A stretch of DNA of 64,000 nucleotides from a bacterium (lineage in GTDB: Bacteria > 4484-113 > JAFGCY01): contig JADZFO010000034.1 of the NCBI GenBank assembly GCA_020849855.1, positions 1 to 64,000 on the forward strand. Direction: 5' to 3'. The translations under genes were made by a program, and so were the position numbers. How positions within the stretch are numbered: the first letter of the stretch is position 1; each line of letters begins with the position of its first letter. The notes below the pieces were generated by a model. The model saw nothing but the letters and a program-made list of their open reading frames with translations. It had not been told where the DNA came from and did no database searches. Shown in pieces: positions 25,203-33,954 of this stretch.

Positions 25203-26492
25203 TCAGATCTGGCCGAGCATGGTCAGCATGTCGGCGCTGGAGGTCAGCACTTCCAGCTCCGGCCGGGCCGCGGCCAGCAGAGCGGCTTCCTGCCCCAGCT
25301 CGCCAAAGCGCTCGCGGATGAGCTGGTCCGCAAGGGCGGCATCGGCTGGCAGGCTGACCTGGCGGAAGAGCCCATAACAAGGGCCCGCGTTAAGGCCGGG
25401 AATACCGCTGGGCAGGCGACAAAGCTGCTCGCCAAGCGGGCCAATGACTTCCTTCATCAGCATGTAGGACTGCTGGGCGTGGCGGGCGGACTCCTCCGCG
25501 CTGCGGTCCTGGGTGGTGAAACTGTGCTGCAGGATCTGCAGCATCAGGGCATAGCTGCTCTCAAAGAGGGCGGCGGCGGCGGCGCTGTCTTCATCCTGGA
25601 TAACGGTGTGGCCCGCGGCACCGAAGTCTCCACGGTTGCGCACCGAGGGCGAGGAGATGCAGGGATAAGCGAGGTCGGTAGCGCTGGCGCCTGAGGCCAG
25701 CTCCTGATCGTATTCCTGCAGCAGGCGGCTGAAGGTGCCGTAGTGTGAGGTGCTGCGGTCATCCTCCGTGCCTTCGCCCTGCAGCTTGACTATCTCGCAG
25801 GCCTTCAGGGCAGATTCGAGGTCCGTGACCGGCACCAGCTCACTGAAGCCGCTGAGCAGCGGGTCGGCCTGCAGCACCGGGTTGCCGACGAAGAGCTGCC
25901 GGTCAGCCAGGTTCCTGAAGCCGGCCTCGATAAGGTCGTAGAGCTCCGCCACCGTATCTGGCTGGTCGCCGTCACCCGGGCGCTCAAAGGTCACGCAGCG
26001 CTGCAGGCAGTCACGGCTGACCGACTCCAGCATGAGGGGCACTCCGACCGGCGTGAAGTCTGCGCCCTGCGGGAAGTTCGGGTGCAGGCAGTAGGGTGTG
26101 CCGCCCACAGCCGTGAGAAGGTTCCAACCCTGCACGAGGTGGTACATCTCTTCGCGGGCGATCCGGTGCAGCTCAGCAGACCAGGCGGAGACCAGTGCAC
26201 GCTTGTCCGCAGGCAGGCCGTCGCTTTCCCAGGTTTTGAGCGAACTGGCGGCATAAAGGTAAATGCAGCTGACGCTGTGCTCGATCTCGCAGGCCGCGGC
26301 AAGCAGGCTGATCAGCTGGCTGCGGTTGGCAGGAACGGCCGATGGCCGCGGGAAAGGCGCTGCAGCAGCGGCAGGAGCCATGGCAGGCTCTGCCGCACTG
26401 GGCCGCGCTGGAGCAGCCAGCGCGCTGCCGATGCCTGCGCCAAAGAGCGCGATGGTTGAAAGAAAGTCGCGGCGCTTCCACGAAGCAGTCAT
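25203..26492 (-). CDS. Tat-exported ferritin-like protein (VioB C-terminal / PF12902 type)
   Basis: 429 residues with a clear twin-arginine signal (SWKRRDFLSTIALFGAGIGS). The body begins with LISLLAAACEIEHSVSCIYL (E-x-x-H) and continues with AREEMYHLVQGWNLLTAVGG (a second E-x-x-H), a four-helix-bundle diiron pattern as in the ferritin-like domain of iminophenylpyruvate dimer synthase and related oxidases; a late bundle region ILQHSFTTQDRS follows. GGGGG precedes ATG 26492, and TTGTAT - 17 bases - TATGCT is a plausible sigma-70 promoter upstream. It leads the Rieske cluster, suggesting a periplasmic redox or oxygen-handling function; substrate unknown. Confidence 0.8.
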   Translation of the reverse strand: MTASWKRRDFLSTIALFGAGIGSALAAPARPSAAEPAMAPAAAAAPFPRPSAVPANRSQLISLLAAACEIEHSVSCIYLYAASSLKTWESDGLPADKRALVSAWSAELHRIAREEMYHLVQGWNLLTAVGGTPYCLHPNFPQGADFTPVGVPLMLESVSRDCLQRCVTFERPGDGDQPDTVAELYDLIEAGFRNLADRQLFVGNPVLQADPLLSGFSELVPVTDLESALKACEIVKLQGEGTEDDRSTSHYGTFSRLLQEYDQELASGASATDLAYPCISSPSVRNRGDFGAAGHTVIQDEDSAAAAALFESSYALMLQILQHSFTTQDRSAEESARHAQQSYMLMKEVIGPLGEQLCRLPSGIPGLNAGPCYGLFRQVSLPADAALADQLIRERFGELGQEAALLAAARPELEVLTSSADMLTMLGQI

Positions 26493-26576
26493 GATGCCCC
26501 CAAGCTACCGCATAGAAGCGGCAGACAAGAGCATAGAAAATATTCACTACATATACAAGTGTATTTGTCAGAGCAG

Positions 26577-27708
26577 CTAAGCCGGCTCAGAGCTGGCGGA
26601 TGAGCGCATCCAGCGCAGACAGGCCCAGATGAGGGGCTCGATGTTTCCATTCAGCACACCGTTTGTATCTGAGGTCTCAAAGCCTGTGCGGGTGTCCTTG
26701 ACCAGCTGATAAGGCTGCAGCACGTAGTTGCGGATCTGGTTGCCCCAGGAGATCTCGGTCTGCACGCCGCGCAGGTCCTCCACCCTTTCCTTGTGCTGTT
26801 CAAGCATCATCGCCAGGATACGGCTCTTGAGCTCGCGCAGGGCCACATCGCGATTCTGGTGCTGGCTGCGCTGGTTCTGGCAGGAGACCACGATGCCGGT
26901 CGGCAGGTGGGTCAGGCGCACGGCCGAGCTGGTTTTGTTCACGTGCTGGCCGCCGGCGCCGCTGGAGCGGTAGACGTCCATCTTGACGTCTTCGTCCTTC
27001 AGCTCGATATCCAGTTCCGCGGGTGTCTCCGGGATGACTGACACGCTGGCAAAGCTGGTATGACGCCGCGCGCTGCGGTCGAAGGGTGAGATGCGCACCA
27101 GGCGGTGCACACCGTGCTCCATGCGCATGAAGCCATAGGCGTGGCGGCCCTCGACGCGGAAAGTCAGGGACTGGATGCCGCCGCCCTCTCCTTCCGTCTC
27201 GTCCGTAACTTCGAGCTTCCAGCCCTGGCGGTCGGAGAACATCTTGTACATACGGTAGAGCATCTCGCCCCAGTCCGCGCTCTCGCGCCCGCCGGCGCCG
27301 GCCTGGATAGAGACAATGGCGGGCTGTTCGTCGTACTCTCCGGCCAGCAGGGTTTCGATCTCCAGGCCTTCAAGCAGCGTGGCCAGCTGGCGCAGTTCGC
27401 GCTCGAAGTCCAGCTGTTCGCGGCTGTCCTCGGACACCCCCTCTTCCTGCAGCAGCTCCCACATGGTCTGGATGTCGGAAATGCCTTTTTCTGCGCTGCG
27501 GATCTGCTCAAGCTGGGCGCTCAGCGAGGCCGCTTCGCGGCTTACTGCCGCGGCCTGGGCCTGGTCGTCCCAGAAATCGGGCCGGGACTGCTGCTGCTCC
27601 AGTTCAAAGAGGCGCTGTTCCTTGCCAGCCGGGTCAAAGATAGTCCCGCATGTGCTCAAGCATGCGGGTCAGGCGCTCGATCTCGGACTTCACTTCGTGG
27701 CTTTGCAC
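26577..27708 (-). CDS. prfB: Peptide chain release factor 2, programmed +1 frameshift
   Basis: RF2 recognises UGA and UAA. The first frame starts at GTG 27708 (leaderless, 7 bases after TATAAT) and encodes 24 residues ending TAT CTT TGA; the classic slippery site CTTTGAC (27633-27639) shifts +1 into the main frame at GAC (27635), giving about 376 residues. The main frame holds the GGQ motif (SSGAGGQHVNKTSSAVRL), the UGA-reading SPF tripeptide (VRISPFDRSARRHTSF) and the usual C-terminus. The site autoregulates: low RF2 favours frameshifting. The upstream context GCGGGAC is a weaker Shine-Dalgarno-like stimulator than the E. coli AGGGGG. Confidence 0.96.
27633..27639 (-). promoter_or_regulatory. 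prfB recoding site CTTTGAC
   Basis: CTT TGA C at codons 24-25 of the leaderless first frame; identical to the universal bacterial prfB +1 frameshift heptamer. Confidence 0.95.
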
Positions 27709-27715
27709 GGCGCAG

Positions 27716-27721
27716 ATTATA
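27716..27721 (-). promoter_or_regulatory. -10 box TATAAT for leaderless prfB
   Basis: TATAAT on the minus strand, 7 bases before GTG 27708. Confidence 0.55.
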
Positions 27722-27774
27722 GCGGGGCCAGCTCTTCAGCAATACAGAGCGCATATCTGTATACTTGCTGAGCC

Positions 27775-28938
27775 GTGGAACCTCTTCGCCAGCTTCTGCG
27801 CAGCCTTCCATTTCCCGCACAGCTCTGGGACAGCGAAGGCCGCGTGCTGCTGACCAATGCAGGCTTCAACCGCGCGCTGGGTTACCCGGCGGAGCTGGTC
27901 TGGGAGAATGCCGGCATGCGCTTTTTGGAAGAGAGGCAGGTCAAGGCCGCAGGCCTCTCAGAGCACTGCCTGGCGGCGCTCGGCGGACGCCAGGTGGAGA
28001 TCGCCTCCTTTGATTACGACCCCAGCCACAGCATTGAAAGAGGGGCCAGTCCCGAAGTGCTCAAACGCTTTTCGGTTTCCCTGCGGCCGCTTTTTGCGGG
28101 CTCCGGCAAGGTGAGCTGTGTGGTCTGCCTGCTGGCGGACTACGGCGAGATCAGCGACCGCATGGACCGGGACTTGATGCGCAGCCAGAAGATGGAAAAC
28201 GTCGAGGCCCTGGCCTCCTCGGTGGCTCACGAGTTCAACAACATCTTCACCGGGATACGCGGCCTCTCGGAGCTAATCAAGGACAGCGTGACGCGCGAGG
28301 ATGAGGTCTTCAGCTTTGCCGACAGCATCCAGGAGAACATCCAGCGCGGCGCGGAGCTGATCAACAAGCTGACCTCCTTCGCCCGCGAGCTGCCGCACAG
28401 CCTCAAGCGCATGCGGATCAAGGACTATGTGGAGCGGGCCCTGCCGCTGCTTAACATCCAGGTGCAGCGCCGGATCAAGATCGATCTGGACCTGCAGTGC
28501 GATGCCGAGGTGCTGCTGGATGCCAACCGCATGGACCAGGCCCTGACGAACATTGTGGGCAACAGCCGCGACGCCCTGGGCGGCCAGGGCAACCTGCGCC
28601 TGCGCACGATGAAGGCCGAGCCGCCGGCGGAGCTGCTGACGGCCGCCGAGCGCAATGCCGACGGCTGGGTCATGCTGGAGATTGCCGACTCCGGCCCCGG
28701 CATCCCGGCCGAGCTGCAGGCCAGGGTGATGCAGCCCTTCTTTAGCACCAAGGAGCGCGGCAAGTCGACGGGCCTGGGCCTGAGCGTGACGCAGCGCATC
28801 ATTGAACTGCACCAGGGCGTGCTGGCGGTCGGTAACTCGGCGGACCTGGGAGGCGCGGCGGTACGGATCTATCTGCCGGCGATGAGCGCGATCCGCCAGC
28901 TTGGCGCCGAAGCCGAGATGCAGAGCGAAGGGGCCTGA
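27775..28938 (+). CDS. PAS-domain sensor histidine kinase (NtrB-like)
   Basis: 387 residues, no membrane segment, so cytoplasmic. Residues 1-115 form a PAS-like sensor (LWDSEGRVLLTNAGFNRALG). The dimerisation helix carries the phospho-acceptor His in SSVAHEFNNIFTGIRGLSEL. The ATPase domain has an N box (ALTNIVGNSRDAL), G1 (EIADSGPGIP), F (MQPFFSTKERGKSTG) and G2 (GLGLSVTQRI). This is the NtrB/HPK4 style. No response regulator is adjacent. GTG 27775 follows TATACT (27760-27765) by 9 bases, so the leader is at most a few bases long. It is divergent from prfB. Confidence 0.9.
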   Translation: MEPLRQLLRSLPFPAQLWDSEGRVLLTNAGFNRALGYPAELVWENAGMRFLEERQVKAAGLSEHCLAALGGRQVEIASFDYDPSHSIERGASPEVLKRFSVSLRPLFAGSGKVSCVVCLLADYGEISDRMDRDLMRSQKMENVEALASSVAHEFNNIFTGIRGLSELIKDSVTREDEVFSFADSIQENIQRGAELINKLTSFARELPHSLKRMRIKDYVERALPLLNIQVQRRIKIDLDLQCDAEVLLDANRMDQALTNIVGNSRDALGGQGNLRLRTMKAEPPAELLTAAERNADGWVMLEIADSGPGIPAELQARVMQPFFSTKERGKSTGLGLSVTQRIIELHQGVLAVGNSADLGGAAVRIYLPAMSAIRQLGAEAEMQSEGA

Positions 28939-28940
28939 GC

Positions 28941-29873
28941 CTAGCGCAGCAGCTGCAGGGCCCCGCTGCGGGCGCTGAAGGTGACCAGCTTTTCACCGCA
29001 GGGGTAGATTTCCCCGTCCACAGCCAGGCTCTCCAGCGGCGCGTCGAGCTCACAGTCCAGGCGGCTGACATGCGCGAAGTCGACGCCTTCCCTGCCGATG
29101 TGCCGCCCCTTGAGGGCCTGCGGCAGGAGCTGCAGCATCCGCAGCTTGGAAACCCCGCGCAGCAGGATCATGTCCAGCAGGCCGTCATCAAGGCAGGCAT
29201 GGGGCGCCATGCGGGTGCCCCGGCCGATATCGCGGCTGTTCATCGCCAGCACCCAGTAATAGCTGCCCGCCCCGCTGAGGGGGGCTTGATCTCCGCCTGG
29301 GCCGGCGCTGGTCTGGGCGCTGAAACGCATGCTGAAGGGCTGCATGCGGTGCAGGGCGGCCAGGAAGGCCAGGGTGTAGTTCCTGTGCAGCAGGCCGGTG
29401 CTGGCCTCGCGGACCTTCACAGTTTCCGTGTCCAGGCCAAAGCCTGCGCTGTTGATGTAGCGGATGCCGTTGACAGTGCAGAGGTCGCTGGGCTGGATCC
29501 TGAAGCCGGCCAGCTGGGCGGCGGCGCTGGCGGCCGAGCAGCCATCGCGGAAGCCAAGGGCGCGGGCGAAGTCGTTGCCGGTTCCGCCAGGCAGCAGGCC
29601 CAGCACCTGCGCCGCCGGATCCATGTGTCGCAGCACCTGATGCAGGGTGCCGTCGCCGCCGATAGCCAACAGCAGGCGGTGGGTGGCCTGGCTGCGGCTG
29701 AGCAGTTCGCCAAGGTGCTCCAGGGAGTCCGGGGCGACAAGATCGATGGCCGGGAAGAGTGGCTTGAGGGCCGCGCGCAGTTCATCCAGACGGCGCAGGT
29801 TGGCTGGCGAGACGATGCCGAGCACCCGCTCGCCGCCCAGCTCAGGATGAGGCTGCATTGCTGCCTGGCTCAT
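28941..29873 (-). CDS. Diacylglycerol kinase / lipid kinase (YegS/DgkB family)
   Basis: 310 residues of the DAGK catalytic family. Diagnostic: LLLAIGGDGTLHQVLRHMD (GGDGT), LGLLPGGTGNDFARALG, CTVNGIRYINSAGFGLDTE and the C-terminal DDGLLDMILLRGVSKLRML with LESLAVDGEI. These enzymes phosphorylate diacylglycerol or related lipids for phospholipid turnover. ATG 29873 is 9 bases after a minus-strand CATAAT. Convergent with the histidine kinase (2-base gap) and divergent from the barrel protein. Confidence 0.9.
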   Translation of the reverse strand: MSQAAMQPHPELGGERVLGIVSPANLRRLDELRAALKPLFPAIDLVAPDSLEHLGELLSRSQATHRLLLAIGGDGTLHQVLRHMDPAAQVLGLLPGGTGNDFARALGFRDGCSAASAAAQLAGFRIQPSDLCTVNGIRYINSAGFGLDTETVKVREASTGLLHRNYTLAFLAALHRMQPFSMRFSAQTSAGPGGDQAPLSGAGSYYWVLAMNSRDIGRGTRMAPHACLDDGLLDMILLRGVSKLRMLQLLPQALKGRHIGREGVDFAHVSRLDCELDAPLESLAVDGEIYPCGEKLVTFSARSGALQLLR

Positions 29874-29881
29874 GGTGTGTG

Positions 29882-29888
29882 TATTATG
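29882..29888. promoter_or_regulatory. Overlapping divergent -10 boxes TATTAT / CATAAT
   Basis: TATTATG reads TATTAT on plus (7 bases before TTG 29895) and CATAAT on minus (9 bases before ATG 29873). The same palindromic sharing is seen at 16491-16497. Confidence 0.5.
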
Positions 29889-29894
29889 GCAGCC

Positions 29895-31376
29895 TTGAAA
29901 CCCGACTGTTACCAGAGGCCGGGACTGCGCGCGCTGGCCAGCGCCGCTCGCATGGCGCTGCTGCTCCTGTGCTGCGCGGGCCTGCTGCTGATCCTGGGCC
30001 TTCAAAGCGCAACAGCACTGAACCTGTACCAGGACATCTTCATGACCCTCTCGGCCCGGCCGCTGGCAATGGGCGGCAGCGGGGCCGCGCTGGAAGGCCC
30101 GGCGAGCGTGTTCTATAACCCGGCGGGCCTGGCTTCCATCCGCAGCCTGAGCCTGATGCATAACCACAGCGGGCGGCACTTCCCGGGCAGCCACGCCGGC
30201 CGTGGCAATGAGATGGACCAGCTAGACGGCGATACCCAGGCAGTGGTGGTGCCGCTGCCACTGGCGACTTATGCCCACGGCTTCACCTTCAGCGGCGAGA
30301 TGGGCTATGACTATCGCAACCATCCGCGGCCCGGCGACGTGTTTGACTATCCCGGGGAGGAGATTACAGCGCAGCTGGGCTACCCGCATGAGCACTACGA
30401 CGGCCGCGAGGACTATGACGCCATCGCGCTGAACCTGGGCCTGCCCTGCGCTTTTGGCTACAGCAACCGGCGCAGCATCGGGAGATTCTCGCCACCGAGC
30501 GATTTCGAAGGCAGGCAGAGAGAAGGTTGGCTGTACTCAGCTGATGAAGCCAAGCTCGCAGAGAATCGCTGCAACCAATGTCATGACTGCGGTTTTGCCG
30601 AAAGCTACGATCTGGCTGGTCGGCAGTCCGGTGCTTGGAAGCCCAAGTTGCGCGGGGGCGAATGGGATGCTGTAGTCAGACGGATGGCAGCCAAGCCAGA
30701 TGCATTTCTGAACACGTATCTCGCGCAGAGAATTAACGCTTTCCTCACGAAGAGTACCGCTGATCCGGCAAAGTGGTTACAGCAGGACCTCTACCAAGAT
30801 CGGAACTCCTTACCCTGGCTGCGGATGGGCGAGGGCCAGCAGTGGGGCCTGCAGGCGCGGGTCTGGCCGGGACTGACTTACGGGCGCAGCGAGCTGAAGC
30901 TGGACTATGACTGGACTGTGCTGGCACTGCCCGGCCAGGGGATACCCGAGGGCTACACGAACCTGAACGGCCTGAAGGTTGATGGCGAGCTGGGGACGGT
31001 TATGGCAGAAGGCTTCCCGACCCTGAGCAGTCGGTTGAAAACAAAGCGCAGCGGCTGGGCCTTTCGCCCGGTGGGCTGGCTGACACTGAGCGCGGATGAG
31101 CTTCGTGAGAGCTACATCTTCAGGGAAGACAAGGGCCTGGGCCTGCTGCATGAGGGCAAGCAGGATAGGCAGAGCAGCCATCTGGGCGGGGAGCTGGCTC
31201 TGGGCCAGCTTGGCCGCTTCCGCTGGGGCAGCTATGACGGTCGACCTACGGTGGGCGGCGCGCTGAACCTGCTGGGCCTGTGGGTGAACTACAGCGAGGT
31301 CCAGGACCTGCTGCCGAGCATTGTCGGCGCGGGAAAGGACTATGCCGACGTGCACGTGTATGGGGTGGAGCTTTAG
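29895..31376 (+). CDS. Outer-membrane barrel protein with internal mono-heme cytochrome c domain
   Basis: About 493 residues. A signal peptide (MALLLLCCAGLLLILGLQSA) is followed by LSARPLAMGGSGAALEGPAS with VFYNPAGLAS, the N-terminal hallmark of PorV/UPF0164/FadL-like barrels; alternating aromatic strands follow (GFTFSGEMGYDYRN; LKLDYDWTVLAL). Residues about 205-300 break this pattern with NRCNQCHD, a CXXCH heme site at bases 30570-30584, then GEWDAVVRRMAAKPDAFLN with a candidate Met ligand and AQRINAFLTKS, which looks like a small cytochrome c. That segment is visibly lower in GC (32/60 in 30541-30600 against 43/60 in 30061-30120). TTG 29895 fits the -10 box; ATG 29886 lies inside it. Confidence 0.75.
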   Translation: MKPDCYQRPGLRALASAARMALLLLCCAGLLLILGLQSATALNLYQDIFMTLSARPLAMGGSGAALEGPASVFYNPAGLASIRSLSLMHNHSGRHFPGSHAGRGNEMDQLDGDTQAVVVPLPLATYAHGFTFSGEMGYDYRNHPRPGDVFDYPGEEITAQLGYPHEHYDGREDYDAIALNLGLPCAFGYSNRRSIGRFSPPSDFEGRQREGWLYSADEAKLAENRCNQCHDCGFAESYDLAGRQSGAWKPKLRGGEWDAVVRRMAAKPDAFLNTYLAQRINAFLTKSTADPAKWLQQDLYQDRNSLPWLRMGEGQQWGLQARVWPGLTYGRSELKLDYDWTVLALPGQGIPEGYTNLNGLKVDGELGTVMAEGFPTLSSRLKTKRSGWAFRPVGWLTLSADELRESYIFREDKGLGLLHEGKQDRQSSHLGGELALGQLGRFRWGSYDGRPTVGGALNLLGLWVNYSEVQDLLPSIVGAGKDYADVHVYGVEL

Positions 31377-31500
31377 TTCAGCAAGGCCGGCGCGCTGACC
31401 GGAGCGCGGGCATCCGTGCCTGCATTCAGGATCGACAGCGCCGCTGGGCTGCTGCAAGAGATGCAGACATGGATGTCTGCGCTCCGGTTCTGTCCAGCGC

Positions 31501-31560
31501 CGTGCTTACTGCAGAGGCGCCGTGCTTACTGCAGAAGCACCGTGCCTACTGCAGAGGCGC
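31501..31560. repeat. 20-base tandem repeat, three units
   Basis: Units CGTGCTTACTGCAGAGGCGC, CGTGCTTACTGCAGAAGCAC and CGTGCCTACTGCAGAGGCGC, adjacent with no spacers; a diverged copy (TTTGCTTACTGCATAAGC) lies at about 31581-31598. Confidence 0.85.
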
Positions 31561-31598
31561 CGTCAAACATCCTGAAGCGCTTTGCTTACTGCATAAGC

Positions 31599-31604
31599 TA
31601 AAAT
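31599..31604 (+). promoter_or_regulatory. Candidate -10 box TAAAAT of the suf operon
   Basis: TAAAAT would start a transcript near 31611, giving sufC a leader of about 90 bases, long for this genome, with GGAG (in CTGGAGCC) before ATG 31702. Confidence 0.35.
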
Positions 31605-31701
31605 TAAGGCCTCCGGGGTAACTGTTGTTGACTGATCACCCTGACCCACGACATCCAGCCAGCTCGCTTTTGCGCGCGGCAAACCCGGATCTGGAGCCAA
31701 C

Positions 31702-32457
31702 ATGCTGAAGATTGAGGGCCTGCGGGCCTCCATTGAGGATAAGGAAATCCTGCGCGGCGTGGACCTTGAGATTCCCGCCGGGGCTGTCCACGGCATCATG
31801 GGCCCCAACGGCAGCGGCAAAAGCACGCTGGTGAAGGTGCTGGCCGGCGACCCGGCCTATACCGTAACCGAGGGATCTGTGAGCTATAAGGGCATGGACC
31901 TGCTGGAGATGGAGCCGGATGAGCGCGCCCGCAGCGGCGTTTTCCTGGCCTTCCAGTACCCGATGGAGATTCCCGGGGTGAGCATCGCCAACTTCCTGCG
32001 CGCTGCCGTAAACAGCATCCGCGGGCCGGAGAACGAGCTGCCGACCTTCCAGTTCTATGCCCTGCTGCAGGACAAGCTGCGCGAGCTGCAGCTTGATGAG
32101 TTCTGGGGCAACCGCTATGTGAACGAGGGTTTTTCCGGTGGCGAGAAGAAGCGTAATGAGATTCTGCAGATGCTGCTGCTGGAGCCCGGCCTGTGCCTGC
32201 TGGACGAGACGGACAGCGGCCTGGACGTTGACGCCCTGAAGATCGTGTCCGACGGCGTCAACCGGATGCGCAGCCCCGAGCGCAGCATGCTGATTGTGAC
32301 CCACTACATGCGCCTGCTGGACTACATCGCCCCGGATCGCTGCCACATCATGCTGGACGGCCGGATCGTGCAGAGCGGCGACATTGAGCTGGCCCGGCGG
32401 ATCGACAGCGAGGGCTATGAATTCATCCGTACGGGCGTCGCTGAGACAAACGTGTAA
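31702..32457 (+). CDS. sufC: Fe-S cluster assembly ATPase SufC
   Basis: ABC-type ATPase of the SufBC2D scaffold. Walker A GIMGPNGSGKSTLVK, signature FSGGEKKRNEI, Walker B LCLLDETDSGLDVDALK and switch VTHYMRLLDY, with the family-specific KIVSDGVNRMRS. 251 residues, normal. First gene of the suf operon; ribosome site GGAG is 7-8 bases before the ATG. Confidence 0.97.
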   Translation: MLKIEGLRASIEDKEILRGVDLEIPAGAVHGIMGPNGSGKSTLVKVLAGDPAYTVTEGSVSYKGMDLLEMEPDERARSGVFLAFQYPMEIPGVSIANFLRAAVNSIRGPENELPTFQFYALLQDKLRELQLDEFWGNRYVNEGFSGGEKKRNEILQMLLLEPGLCLLDETDSGLDVDALKIVSDGVNRMRSPERSMLIVTHYMRLLDYIAPDRCHIMLDGRIVQSGDIELARRIDSEGYEFIRTGVAETNV

Positions 32458-32550
32458 ATCGGACACCGTGGTACATTTATCTGTCGGATTGCGGTTTCTA
32501 GCCGCAGCGGCGGCCCCCGTATCAAGACGGAACGGGCCAGTGGAGGAGAA

Positions 32551-33954
32551 ATGTCAGACCGGGCGACCGTTGAACTCGGGAGCTACAGCGCTGGCTGGAA
32601 CGACCCGGACGCGAAGTACAGCTTCCGTTCGGAACGCGGACTGAACGAAAGTGTCGTCCGCCAGATGAGTGAGATGAAGAACGAGCCAGCCTGGATGCTG
32701 GACTTCCGCCTGCGCAGCCTGAAGCACTTCAGGGAGCGCCCGATGCCCTACTGGGGCGCGGACCTGAGCGGGCTGGACTTTGATGACATCTACTACTACC
32801 TGAAGCCGGACGCGGAGAACAGCCGCACCTGGGACGATGTGCCCGACGCCATCAAGGACACCTTCGAGAAGCTGGGCATCCCCGAGGCCGAGCGGACGGT
32901 GCTGGCCGGCGTCGGCGCGCAGTACGACAGCGAGAGCGTGTACCACAACCTGCAGCAGAAGTGGAAGGACCTGGGCGTCGTCTTCCTGGACATGGATTCC
33001 GGCCTGCGGGAATATGAGGACATCGTGCGCGAGCACTTCGGCACGGTCATTCCGCCGGAGGACAACAAGTTCAGCGCTCTGAACAGCGCGGTCTGGTCCG
33101 GCGGCAGCTTTGTGTATATCCCCAAGGGCGTCTACCTTGAGATCCCCCTGCAGGCCTACTTCCGCATCAACGCGGACAAGGCCGGGCAGTTCGAGCGCAC
33201 CCTGATCATCGCGGACGAAGGCAGCTTCGTGCATTACATCGAAGGCTGCACGGCGCCGGTCTATACGACCGACAGCCTGCACAGCGCGGTTGTGGAGATC
33301 ATCGCCAAGCCCGGCAGCCGGGTGCGCTACAGCACCGTGCAGAACTGGAGCAGCAACGTATACAACCTGGTGACGAAGCGCGCCGTGGCGATGGCCGGCT
33401 CCACCGTGGAGTGGCTGGACGGCAACATCGGCTCCAAGGTGACCATGAAGTACCCCAGCGTGATGCTGGTGGGTGAAGGCGCCACCGGCGAGGTGCTGAG
33501 CATCGCTTATGCCAATGACGGCCAGCACCAGGACACCGGCGCGAAGATGATCCACGTGGCGCCGGGCACGACCAGCCGCATCATCGCCAAGAGCATTTCC
33601 AAGGGCCACGGGAAGAGCACTTACCGCGGCCTGGTGCGTGTGCACAATGGCGCCCGCGGCGCCAAGAGCAACGTGGAGTGCGACGCCCTGCTGATTGACG
33701 AGCAGAGCCGCACAGACACTTACCCGTACATTGAGATTGAGGAAGACAGCGCCAGCGTGGGCCACGAGGCCCGGGTCAGCCGGGTCAGCGAGCAGCAGCT
33801 CTTCTATCTGCAGAGCCGCGGCATCCCGGAGGACCAGGCGATGGCGATGATCGTCTCCGGCTTTATCGAGCCGATCACCAAGGAGCTGCCGCTGGAGTAT
33901 GCGGTGGAGCTGAACCGCCTGATCGAGCTGGAGATGGAAGGGAGCGTGGGCTGA
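32551..33954 (+). CDS. sufB: Fe-S cluster assembly scaffold SufB
   Basis: 467-residue core scaffold protein. It shows [40 protein letters not shown], the conserved [29 protein letters not shown] with the Cys corresponding to the E. coli sulfur-accepting Cys405, and [20 protein letters not shown]. Start ATG with GGAGGAG 4 bases upstream. A 93-base spacer separates it from sufC; its TGA overlaps the sufD ATG by one base. Confidence 0.97.
   Translation: MSDRATVELGSYSAGWNDPDAKYSFRSERGLNESVVRQMSEMKNEPAWMLDFRLRSLKHFRERPMPYWGADLSGLDFDDIYYYLKPDAENSRTWDDVPDAIKDTFEKLGIPEAERTVLAGVGAQYDSESVYHNLQQKWKDLGVVFLDMDSGLREYEDIVREHFGTVIPPEDNKFSALNSAVWSGGSFVYIPKGVYLEIPLQAYFRINADKAGQFERTLIIADEGSFVHYIEGCTAPVYTTDSLHSAVVEIIAKPGSRVRYSTVQNWSSNVYNLVTKRAVAMAGSTVEWLDGNIGSKVTMKYPSVMLVGEGATGEVLSIAYANDGQHQDTGAKMIHVAPGTTSRIIAKSISKGHGKSTYRGLVRVHNGARGAKSNVECDALLIDEQSRTDTYPYIEIEEDSASVGHEARVSRVSEQQLFYLQSRGIPEDQAMAMIVSGFIEPITKELPLEYAVELNRLIELEMEGSVG

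Larger units (their letters stand above)
31377..31701. other. Intergenic region: palindromic repeats, tandem repeat, suf promoter
   Basis: No gene seen. It contains a GGAGCGCGGGCATCC element (31401-31423), a palindromic GCAGACATGGATGTCTGC element with GCTCC tail (31463-31485), three tandem 20-base units (31501-31560) with degenerate remnants after, and the likely suf promoter. Confidence 0.7.

Noticed and set aside
31501-31598. CRISPR array
   Set aside because: Units are adjacent with no spacers and only 20 bases long; no cas genes are present.
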